Source: F1-120-MAGs238 sp964484185 | GTDB lineage: Bacteria > Planctomycetota > Phycisphaerae > Phycisphaerales > UBA1924 | NCBI GenBank assembly: GCA_964484185.1 | Contig: CAZAEQ010000065.1 | Coordinates: 1 to 16,636, forward strand | Length of the DNA: 16,636 nt | Reading direction: 5' to 3' | Shown here: positions 6,879-13,973 of the stretch, piece by piece | Layout: every line of letters begins with the position of its first letter | How positions within the stretch are numbered: position 1 is the stretch's first letter | The notes under the pieces: generated by a model | What the model was told of the DNA's origin: nothing | The model's input: the letters and a program-made list of their open reading frames with translations, nothing else | The model's database searches: none | Made by a program: the position numbers and the translations under genes

Positions 6879-7772
6879 TCAAGCTTTTGCGGCATCCTGG
6901 ACCGCGCGTAAAATTGTCCTCCGCACCCTTTCGGGCATTTTGCCATCTGCGAGTTGTAAACATGTGTTCTGTGCGAGGTCGAGTTCTGCGAACACTGCAC
7001 GGCACCGTTCGCACACAATTGCCTGCCCGATCGGAAAGCCTCTCCCGTGATCCATCGCGTCGAGCTTCGCTTTGAGCAGGTCAAGACAGACTTGCTTCTC
7101 ATACGTCGGCGCCTTCGCCGCATGTTTCGGAACACCGCGACGATCCATGATCGCTTTCCTCAATAGAAGCCGGGCTCGATGCACACGAGTCTTCACGGTC
7201 TGAGGCTTGACGTGCAGCGCACTGGCGACCTCCTCGATCGAAAGCTCCAGCATTTCCTTCAGTACCAGCGGCACGCGGAAGTGCTCGGGCAGACCCACAA
7301 TCGCTTCGTGAACCGCATGGGTCGACTCGCGAGCGATCGCATTGGCCACCGGGCTCGCGAGCTCACCGTCCGTGCCCACATCAAGGTCCATGTTCTTAGT
7401 TTCTTTCCACGGCATCAATTGGGACATGGCTGGCATCCGCCGATCAATGCCGCCTTTTCGCCGATGTCTCGCTTTGCACGAGCGCGCGGCTATGGCGTAC
7501 AACCATGTTCCGGGATTGGCATCACCATGAAAGGTGTGCCATTTGCGATACGCCTGCAGAAACACATCTTGAACCATATCTTGAGCATCTGATTCGTTGC
7601 CGCAGAGTCGAGATGCAAGGCTGTAGAGTCGCGGTCCGTGCAGTTCGACCAGTTGTGGGATTGCTGTTCCTGCAGGCGAACCCGCGCCTGGCTCGTCCGG
7701 ACCAGGAGTTTGACCCATTTTGGAGCGATGGCTTCGAGTTGAACGAGCGGTTGCGGCTTGCATCGCGTCCAT
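6879..7772 (-). CDS. ECF RNA polymerase sigma factor with Cys-rich C-terminal extension
   Basis: A 297-aa sigma-70 family protein of the extracytoplasmic-function type. Region 2 spans about 40-106 (AQDMVQDVFLQAYRKW, then GTWLYAIAARSCKARHRRK) and region 4 about 155-210 (LPEHFRVPLVLKEM, helix-turn-helix LSIEEVASALHVKPQTVKTR). Such factors direct polymerase to stress or surface regulons. Its tail of about 85 residues is unusual: C229, then CERCRAVFAEL (C254, C257) and C271. This resembles the zinc-binding anti-sigma fold zf-HC2, but the usual His four residues before the CxxC is Gln250. The tail may be a built-in sensor or inhibitory domain. There is no separate anti-sigma gene next to it. The start is uncertain: ATG at 7772, with alternatives at 7763 and 7718, and none has a clear ribosome binding site. 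It is the last gene of a minus-strand run. Confidence 0.88.
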   Translation of the reverse strand: MDAMQAATARSTRSHRSKMGQTPGPDEPGAGSPAGTAIPQLVELHGPRLYSLASRLCGNESDAQDMVQDVFLQAYRKWHTFHGDANPGTWLYAIAARSCKARHRRKGGIDRRMPAMSQLMPWKETKNMDLDVGTDGELASPVANAIARESTHAVHEAIVGLPEHFRVPLVLKEMLELSIEEVASALHVKPQTVKTRVHRARLLLRKAIMDRRGVPKHAAKAPTYEKQVCLDLLKAKLDAMDHGRGFPIGQAIVCERCRAVFAELDLAQNTCLQLADGKMPERVRRTILRAVQDAAKA

Positions 7773-7824
7773 CGTAGCGATAAATGCCTTGATCGGGAAA
7801 CATCCATTAAAAGCCGCAATTCAG

Positions 7825-8427
7825 TCATTTCTTACGAGCAAGCACCTGCACCACTGACGCAATCCCGGTGTGAAACGTACCTTCAGTCACATCGCGCTCA
7901 AGTGCAGCCCTGTGCAGAATCTCAAGCTCGCCAAGTTCACTTAAGATGACTTCCAGCGATGCGAGCATGGCAGGATCTTTCGGCCCACCGGTACTTCGTT
8001 CTATCTGATCGGGCGCATATGCCTCAAGCACAAAAATACCACCGGGTTTCAACCACGCACCAATTCGCCGATGCACTGCAGCACGGAGCGCTCCTGGCAG
8101 GTGAACGAAGATGGAACTCACGACATCAAATGAGCCGAGGGCGGCTTCGAAATCTCGCAGATCGACAGCCCTTGTGTCCAGCCGCAAACCACGTTCTTGA
8201 GCAGTTCGCTGTGCCTTTTTCATCCCGACATCACTCTGGTCAACCGCGAGCACATCCAGTCCTCGCGAAGCGAGAAACATAGCATTTCGACCTTCACCCG
8301 CTCCGATGTCAAGGGCAGTTCCTTTTGTCGGAACGCGGTGCGAAACGCTTAATAGAAACTGGTTAGGCGCATCTCCATACGCCAGTTCATCGCCAGAATA
8401 TCGCTGATCCCAGAATGCGTTTGACAT
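7825..8427 (-). CDS. Class I SAM-dependent methyltransferase
   Basis: A 200-aa cytosolic enzyme with the Rossmann-type methyltransferase core. Motif I is ALDIGAGEGRNAMFLA (38-53), the acidic end of strand 2 is AVDQS (Asp63), motif II is near AVDLRDF (87-93), and a later strand is LKPGGIFVLEAY (126-137). The opening FWDQRYSG-ELAYGDAPNQFL pattern is common in small TehB/UbiE-like methyltransferases, often annotated as tellurite- or thiol-related; the substrate cannot be read from sequence. The ATG at 8427 is preferred over an upstream GTG at 8445 because MSNAFWDQRY is the usual N terminus; neither has a good ribosome binding site. Gaps to its neighbours are 52 bases (sigma factor) and 54 bases (SGNH hydrolase), all on the same strand, so co-transcription is possible. 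Confidence 0.88.
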   Translation of the reverse strand: MSNAFWDQRYSGDELAYGDAPNQFLLSVSHRVPTKGTALDIGAGEGRNAMFLASRGLDVLAVDQSDVGMKKAQRTAQERGLRLDTRAVDLRDFEAALGSFDVVSSIFVHLPGALRAAVHRRIGAWLKPGGIFVLEAYAPDQIERSTGGPKDPAMLASLEVILSELGELEILHRAALERDVTEGTFHTGIASVVQVLARKK

Positions 8428-8481
8428 GATTAAACGATATGCCACGACTTGCAGATTGCTCGACGCCCCACCAATCTCTTC

Positions 8482-9204
8482 CTATCTTGCTTTGCTCTTT
8501 GCCCAGGCATCAAGCACAGGCTGGCGAACGACGTTTTTCCAAATCGAATATCCCTTCGCGTTGATGTGCAACCCATCCTCAAGAAAAATCGATGGGTCTG
8601 GAAGTCCATCAGATGTGAGCATCGGCGTCACCGTGTCCAGGTATGTCACACCTGTCGTTCGCTCGCAATACTCGCGCACGATTTCATTCGTTCGCGACAT
8701 CGCCGTCCAATTGCTCCAGCGCTGAACACTTGGCTTGATCGGTATGTAGAACACTTGAACGCCGGGCAAGTTGGCTCGCGCACGTCGACAGAATTTCAGA
8801 AACCCGTTCGCAGCTGACAACGAATCTGTGTTGTCCAGGCCAAGGTCGTTGTCGCCGCAGTAATAGACGATTATGCTCGGTTTATGCGGCATCACCACGC
8901 GATCAAATACTTCGAGGACTTCAGCGGTCTTTGAGCCTCCAAAGCCGCGGTTAATAACCGGTACCGGCCTCATATCTTCTGCGAGCGACTTCCACATCCG
9001 AATGCTCGAACTGCCAATGAACAATACCTGCGAAGGCAATGGCGGAGTTGCCTTGTCGGCTGCCTCAAACGCCTGTATTTCTGCTTCGTACCACGCTGGC
9101 TGCGTCGGAGATTGCAGAACGGGCACTGCGTTTTGATTCGCGCGGCACCCACAGAACAAAGCGAGCATGACAATAAAGACACTTGAACGGAACAATGAAC
9201 TCAT
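8482..9204 (-). CDS. SGNH/GDSL-family hydrolase, exported, probable lipoprotein
   Basis: A 240-aa protein. The ATG at 9204 gives a clean export signal (MSSLFRSSVFIVMLALFCGC); upstream in-frame starts would add 45 residues with no protein character. Cys20 could be lipidated, although the box (LFCGC) is not ideal. The SGNH blocks are all present: block I GSSSIRMW with the likely catalytic Ser66, block II NRGFGGS (Gly89), block III YYCGDNDL with Asn119, and block V DGLHINAKGY with Asp210 and His213. Family members are esterases or lipases, often removing acetyl groups from carbohydrates, which would fit a polysaccharide-using bacterium, but the substrate is not determined. It lies 71 bases after the TPR lipoprotein gene on the same strand. 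Confidence 0.9.
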   Translation of the reverse strand: MSSLFRSSVFIVMLALFCGCRANQNAVPVLQSPTQPAWYEAEIQAFEAADKATPPLPSQVLFIGSSSIRMWKSLAEDMRPVPVINRGFGGSKTAEVLEVFDRVVMPHKPSIIVYYCGDNDLGLDNTDSLSAANGFLKFCRRARANLPGVQVFYIPIKPSVQRWSNWTAMSRTNEIVREYCERTTGVTYLDTVTPMLTSDGLPDPSIFLEDGLHINAKGYSIWKNVVRQPVLDAWAKSKAR

Positions 9205-9275
9205 GCGCCAAGAGTACGACCGAAACTTCGGGGCACGAGAAGCTGCTCTGCATCCAGAGGCGCCTTTGATTCTGT

Positions 9276-10997
9276 TTATTTCTCGACAGGCTTCACGCAC
9301 AGGCAAGTGGCAGCGATCTTTGTATCGGCGCCCGACCACGCTTTTGCGAACCGGGCTTTCACCGCTGCGGCCTCTGCGCCTGTTTCATCGAGACACTGCG
9401 ACAGGCCAAAGAGCGACCAGCCATTTTCCGGCCAGCGTTTCAAGTCGGCGCGGTAGACCTGTTCAGCCTCCGCCTTGCGGCCAGCCGCCAGCAGCACAGC
9501 GCCGAGTGAATGCCGCGTGGGCTGGAACCAATCGGGCGGCTCCATATATCGGAGCGAGTCTTCAATTGCAACAGCCTTGCTCAACTCAGAAACCGCAGCA
9601 GCAGAGTCTCCTTTGCGAAATGCGATTTCGCCAGCGAGCGTGTGAGATGCAAGTTCTAACACCGTATGTGCCGGGTTCTGCGCCATCATCGCATTGGCGG
9701 GGACGGCCCCTACCGCTGTCTTGAAAAGACCTTGCTCCATTTCTGCGTCGCCGACTTTGTTCTGTGCCGCGAAAGCAGAGGCCCGGGCGAAATGCCGATA
9801 CGCACGAGTAATTGGAAAGTAGTCTGGAGGAAGAGGCACTTTAAGAATGTCGTCCCACATTCCAAACCGCATCATTGCTTCCATCTCGACGAGCATCATG
9901 GGATCTACAAACGGCGCTGCATCTTTGGCAAATCCAACTGGAATTGTCTCAATCATGTGTCGTGCCGCTGCAAGAGACTCTTTCTTGCGACCCAACATCA
10001 TGCACGTCCAGGAAAGGAAGTGATCGTTGTGAGCCATGTAGATGCGATAAATGCCCTGAGTAGGCGAAAGCTTGCGATAGGCCGTATCTGCCTTGATCGA
10101 CTGTCTGTTCTGTTCTGCCGCCTGGGCCCACTGACCGACGCGAACATCTATGTGTGCGGGCATGTGAATCATGTGGCCCGATGCAGGTACAAGTGTCCGC
10201 AGGCGATCTGCGGCTGCGATGGCCTTGTCAGGATGTGTTGAAGCCTCAACAGCATGAATGTAGTAGTGGTTCGCGCCAGGATGATTCGGGTTGAGTTGCA
10301 GAGCTCGCTCAAGCGCCGCGATCACTTTTGGCGCTTCAGGACGTGGCTCCTGCGTCTTGGGGTCCCAGAGATCCCAAGGGCGACAGTCCATGAGCGACTC
10401 GCCGTAAAGTGCGGCTATGTCGGCATCATCAGGAAACTGCGCATACACCTTCGCCATTGCGTCGGCATAAGCGCGATCAAGCGGCGCACGATCTTCAAAA
10501 GAGAACGGAATAGGCGACCGAGATGGATCTGTATACCGAGCGGCGATTGCAGAAATGAGGGCCTGCTCCACGGGAGACGCTTTCGAAGCAGCGGCCTTCG
10601 CTTTCTGCAACGCATCCCATGCGGCGATCGCCCGCGCTTCATCCATCACCGGGTTGTTGATATGCGGGCCATTGCAAAACGCGATTCCCCAATATGCGAT
10701 GGCAAGTTCTGGATCAAGCTCGGCAGCTCGCTGGTAGGAACGAATAGCTTCATCGTGATTGAATGAAAACGTCCAAGTGAGCGCCTGGTCGAAGTATCGC
10801 TGAGCTTCATTGTTCTTAGTCGAAACTTTTCGCGAGTGATTGCCGAGGCCACGGAACAGCTGCGCGTGCTGCACGGCACTTTCAGTTGCGGCCGGCTGCA
10901 CTGTTGATTCGGTGGCACACCCACCCATGAAGGGGATCGCAGCAATCACGAGTGCGGAAGGGGTGAGTAATCCAATGGAACGCGCGAGCTTGGACAT
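9276..10997 (-). CDS. Tetratricopeptide-repeat lipoprotein
   Basis: A 573-aa protein starting at the ATG at 10997, which has AAGGAG six bases upstream. A longer frame to 11111 is open but lacks a signal. The N terminus (MSKLARSIGLLTPSALVIAAIPFMGGC) is a lipoprotein signal with Cys27 as the lipidated residue. TPR-like helices begin near 65-105 (AQRYFDQALTWTFSFNHDEA, then AAELDPELAIAYWGIA) and recur near the C terminus (about 460-560). The middle carries conserved His-rich patches (GPHINNP, NHYYIHAVEAS, SGHMIHMPAHIDVR) that recur in a widespread but uncharacterised family of periplasmic TPR proteins; they could bind metal or haem. No enzymatic activity is assigned. It is the first gene of the minus-strand run ending with the ECF sigma factor and is divergent from the persulfide dioxygenase gene. 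Confidence 0.87.
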   Translation of the reverse strand: MSKLARSIGLLTPSALVIAAIPFMGGCATESTVQPAATESAVQHAQLFRGLGNHSRKVSTKNNEAQRYFDQALTWTFSFNHDEAIRSYQRAAELDPELAIAYWGIAFCNGPHINNPVMDEARAIAAWDALQKAKAAASKASPVEQALISAIAARYTDPSRSPIPFSFEDRAPLDRAYADAMAKVYAQFPDDADIAALYGESLMDCRPWDLWDPKTQEPRPEAPKVIAALERALQLNPNHPGANHYYIHAVEASTHPDKAIAAADRLRTLVPASGHMIHMPAHIDVRVGQWAQAAEQNRQSIKADTAYRKLSPTQGIYRIYMAHNDHFLSWTCMMLGRKKESLAAARHMIETIPVGFAKDAAPFVDPMMLVEMEAMMRFGMWDDILKVPLPPDYFPITRAYRHFARASAFAAQNKVGDAEMEQGLFKTAVGAVPANAMMAQNPAHTVLELASHTLAGEIAFRKGDSAAAVSELSKAVAIEDSLRYMEPPDWFQPTRHSLGAVLLAAGRKAEAEQVYRADLKRWPENGWSLFGLSQCLDETGAEAAAVKARFAKAWSGADTKIAATCLCVKPVEK

Positions 10998-11137
10998 TGG
11001 GGTCTCCTTGCTTCTCGATATACAAATCGCCGCGTGCACTAGCCACGCAAGAAAGTGCTCGCAGCGAAATTCTACTCGCTTCAGGAGCGTCACGGTGGGC
11101 CGATTACCCAAAGCCGATCCTTAAGACTAATCTACGA

Positions 11138-11184
11138 AGTACGAGGCGTCTGATCTAGATTGAAGTAGAGTACGGGCGTCCTGA
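11138..11184. repeat. Imperfect direct repeat in the divergent promoter region
   Basis: AGTACGAGGCGTCTGA (11138-11153) and AGTACGGGCGTCCTGA (11169-11184) differ by one deletion and one insertion. Their starts are 31 bases apart, about three helical turns. They lie between the TPR gene and the persulfide dioxygenase gene, within 81 bases of the latter's start. They could be paired operator half-sites or promoter elements; no factor can be named. Confidence 0.4.
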
Positions 11185-11218
11185 CGGATCATCGGAGCCC
11201 AGTGGAAAGGACCACCAT

Positions 11219-12643
11219 ATGTTTCTGCGAATGGCGTATGACGACAAACTGGCCGAGGCCGCATACTTGATCGGTTGCCAGAAAACGGGTGAAGCGATCG
11301 TCATCGATCCCCAGAGAGATATTGATCGCTATGAGAGCATCGCCGCCGCGAACGGCCTGAAGATCGTGGCGGTCGCCGAAACACACATCCACGCCGACTT
11401 CCTGTCAGGTGCACGCGAGTTAGCAGAAAAAGGTGCAATGGTGTACCTATCCGACGAAGGTGATGCGGACTGGAAATACCAGTGGCTCGACAAGAAGTCT
11501 GCCGGTGGAACATACCGGCATCACTTACTCAAAGATGGAAACCGCTTTGCGATTGGCAATATCGAATTCCAGGCGATTCATACGCCGGGACACACTCCTG
11601 AACACATGTGTTTCATGGTGACCGATCGTGGCGGCGGGGCCGACAAACCAATGGGGATCGCGACCGGAGACTTTTTGTTTGTCGGTGATCTTGGTCGCCC
11701 AGATCTCCTCGAAACCGCGGCGGGTGTTGTCGGGAAAGCCGATACGTCCGCGCATCAACTCTTCGACACAGTTCAGAAATTCAAGCAATGGTCAGACTAT
11801 CTGCAAGTTTGGCCAGCACATGGCGCAGGCAGCGCATGCGGAAAAGCCCTTGGCGCTGTGCCGCAGAGCACGGTTGGTTACGAAAAACTCTTTAACCCAT
11901 CTATCAATGCCGCGTCAAGCAAGCAGGCATTTGTGAACTTCATCCTTGAAGGGCAGCCCGAACCACCACTCTATTTCGCGAGAATGAAGAGAGACAATAA
12001 GGACGGGCCACGTGTACTGAGCGGCTTGCCCAAACCGGTGCAACTGACTGTTGATGAGTTAAAAGCGATAGACGGCAAGACCAGCGCGATTGTGGATACC
12101 CGCTCATGGGCGGAATTCAAGGCTGGTCATATCGCTGGCGCACTTTGGCTTCCAGTGAACAACGCATTCAGCACCGATGCAGGCTCAATGATCTTCGAAC
12201 GCGAGGCAATCTATTTGATCGTCGAGCCAACTCGCGTTGATGAGGCGGTTCGTTCGCTCATCCGCGTGGGCCTGGACAACATCGTCGGCTGGTTTGATGC
12301 AAGTCAGATGAGCCAGACACCAATAGCCGAAATCAAGCTCGAGTCGACGGCTGAGGTATCTGTCGCCGAGGCTAAGGCGATGATCAAATCAACATCGCCC
12401 TTCCTTCTTGATACACGACGCGCAGCAGAAGTTGCTGAAGGAGCGATTCCCGGCGCGGCCAACATCGCACATACGCGACTGCTCGCGCGTCTCTCTGAGG
12501 TGCCACGTGATCGACACATCCTGGTAAACTGTCGCAGCGGAGTACGGTCGGGGCGAGCGTGTTCTCTGCTACAGAAGAACGGATACAGCGTGACAAATCT
12601 AGCGGGCGGTTATCTGGCGTGGGAAAAGGCCCTCGGCGGTTGA
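11219..12643 (+). CDS. Persulfide dioxygenase-rhodanese fusion (CstB-like MBL-fold protein)
   Basis: A 474-aa cytosolic enzyme with GGAAAGGA seven bases before the ATG. The N-terminal metallo-beta-lactamase domain (about 1-250) has the persulfide-dioxygenase pattern: THIHAD (His56, His58, Asp60), HTPGHTPEH (His125) and TGDFLFVGDLGRPD (Asp151). By comparison with ETHE1, His56, His125 and Asp151 should bind the iron. PAHGAGSACGK adds His201 and Cys207. A first rhodanese domain (about 275-365) lacks a catalytic Cys. A second (about 378-472) has the loop VNCRSGVRSG with Cys438. This order matches CstB of Staphylococcus aureus, which oxidises low-molecular-weight persulfides and makes thiosulfate, a detoxification step for sulfide. 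The YeeE/YedE pair in the window is a natural partner. CstB's repressor CstR is not present here. It converges on the next gene, 21 bases away. Confidence 0.92.
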   Translation: MFLRMAYDDKLAEAAYLIGCQKTGEAIVIDPQRDIDRYESIAAANGLKIVAVAETHIHADFLSGARELAEKGAMVYLSDEGDADWKYQWLDKKSAGGTYRHHLLKDGNRFAIGNIEFQAIHTPGHTPEHMCFMVTDRGGGADKPMGIATGDFLFVGDLGRPDLLETAAGVVGKADTSAHQLFDTVQKFKQWSDYLQVWPAHGAGSACGKALGAVPQSTVGYEKLFNPSINAASSKQAFVNFILEGQPEPPLYFARMKRDNKDGPRVLSGLPKPVQLTVDELKAIDGKTSAIVDTRSWAEFKAGHIAGALWLPVNNAFSTDAGSMIFEREAIYLIVEPTRVDEAVRSLIRVGLDNIVGWFDASQMSQTPIAEIKLESTAEVSVAEAKAMIKSTSPFLLDTRRAAEVAEGAIPGAANIAHTRLLARLSEVPRDRHILVNCRSGVRSGRACSLLQKNGYSVTNLAGGYLAWEKALGG

Positions 12644-12664
12644 TGCACTTGCTGCATCTGAGGC

Positions 12665-13924
12665 TCAGGGATTTACTTTGATTGGAATTCTTGCGAGCAC
12701 CTTGTTGCCCTGACCTGTCATGTATCGAACCTCTGCATCACCGGCAATATTTGGAAGTTTCACGCTCAAGGGCGAGCCTTTGGCCGTGCCGGTGTAATCC
12801 GCATACTGGCCATCGGGCGTGCCCTTTGTCACTATGGTAATGTAGTCACTTGGATTGTTGGGACCGGTCCAGGTGATGCTCACGGATGAACCAGCGGCGC
12901 CTGCCGCGGGAGCAGCTAAAGTGACCTCAGCAGCATTGATCTTTATCGAAGTTCGCGCCAGCACTTTACTGCCAGAACCGGTCATGTAGCGAAGTTCCGC
13001 TGCACCAGCCATGATTGGCACAAGCAGGTTTAGCGGCGAGCCGTTCGATGTTGCCGTGTAGTTCCCGTATTGTCCATCGGGTATTTCAGCTGAAACGACT
13101 GTGATGTAATCACCTGCGTTGTTGGGACCGGTCCATGCAACCTTGATACTGGTACCTGCGATTGCATCTGGTGGCCCTGACAGCGTGACTGTCGGCATAA
13201 TAACTCGAATTGGTCGACGTGCCAATACTTTCTTTCCTTGACCAGTGACATAGCGCAGCTCTGCATCGCCTGCGATAGTCGGCGCCGTCAAGCTCTGCGG
13301 CGATGGCTTATCTGCATCGGCGTAACTGCCATACTGAGCATCTGGCGCATCCTTCGCCACAATCGTTACGTAATCACCTTTGTTGTTTGGGCCAGTCCAT
13401 TTGATAGCAAACGGAGCGCCGAGAATCACCTCCGCCGCGGCATCGAGTGTCGCGCCCGCTTCCAGCACTTTCACTGGCACACGTCCGAGGATCGTGTGCG
13501 AACGACCGGTGACATAGCGAATTTCATAGATCCCAGGGTCGATCGGAGCGGTCAACTCGAGTGACTTGCCCAGTTTGGTCTCTTTGTAGTTTCCATTTTC
13601 GATAGCACTCGCATCGGCTTTCACAATGGTGACATAATCACCGCGATTGTCTGGGCCAGTCCACGCAACGGTACACACAGCTCCCGCCGTCACGGTCTGT
13701 GACGCAGTCAATGTCGCGGGCGTGAGAACTTCGTTGGGCTCCGGAACTGCTGGAGCTGTCTTCGTGGCGGTCCCCACTTCCGTCGAACCAGACGGTGTCG
13801 TGACTGCTGGAGTCGTGACCTTTGGTGGTCGCTGACAAGAACAACGGACCAGCAGCAGCGCGATCACGATAATGAGCACAACTACTGCGATGAGGGTGTT
13901 GCGGCGGCGATGGTTTTCTGCCAT
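12665..13924 (-). CDS. Membrane-anchored protein with four tandem 84-residue Ig-like repeats
   Basis: A 419-aa protein. The ATG at 13924 is chosen over a GTG at 13942. A basic N terminus (NHRRRN) and one hydrophobic segment (about 11-26, LIAVVVLIIVIALLLV) anchor it with the rest outside the cytoplasm. A Pro/Thr-rich linker (about 33-70) follows. Four repeats then run at about 70-153, 158-241, 245-329 and 333-417. Each has an AWTGPNN-GDYITIV opening, a Y-x2-Y centre (absent from the first repeat), and an AELRYMTG-G-KVLAR-PIKV ending, consistent with all-beta modules. Similar modules occur at the C terminus of bacterial von Willebrand A-domain proteins, but no vWA domain is present. Cys28 and Cys30 follow the membrane segment without a lipobox. 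It is 49 bases downstream of the GH106-like gene, so the two may share a transcript. Function unknown; a surface-binding role is inferred. Confidence 0.85.
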   Translation of the reverse strand: MAENHRRRNTLIAVVVLIIVIALLLVRCSCQRPPKVTTPAVTTPSGSTEVGTATKTAPAVPEPNEVLTPATLTASQTVTAGAVCTVAWTGPDNRGDYVTIVKADASAIENGNYKETKLGKSLELTAPIDPGIYEIRYVTGRSHTILGRVPVKVLEAGATLDAAAEVILGAPFAIKWTGPNNKGDYVTIVAKDAPDAQYGSYADADKPSPQSLTAPTIAGDAELRYVTGQGKKVLARRPIRVIMPTVTLSGPPDAIAGTSIKVAWTGPNNAGDYITVVSAEIPDGQYGNYTATSNGSPLNLLVPIMAGAAELRYMTGSGSKVLARTSIKINAAEVTLAAPAAGAAGSSVSITWTGPNNPSDYITIVTKGTPDGQYADYTGTAKGSPLSVKLPNIAGDAEVRYMTGQGNKVLARIPIKVNP

Positions 13925-13973
13925 AGGTGATTCTAACTCCACCGACTACAAGCAGCTATTGCGAGGTGCGTAA

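Noticed and set aside
6874..6887. AAAGCT-CA-AGCTTT inverted repeat between the YeeE/YedE and sigma genes as a terminator
   Set aside because: The two-base centre cannot form a loop without opening the stem, there is little GC content, and it overlaps the end of the sigma gene.
9666..10766. Plus-strand frames of 191 and 170 codons opposite the TPR gene
   Set aside because: They are shadows of the TPR lipoprotein gene, with irregular Cys- and Arg-rich composition and no start signals.
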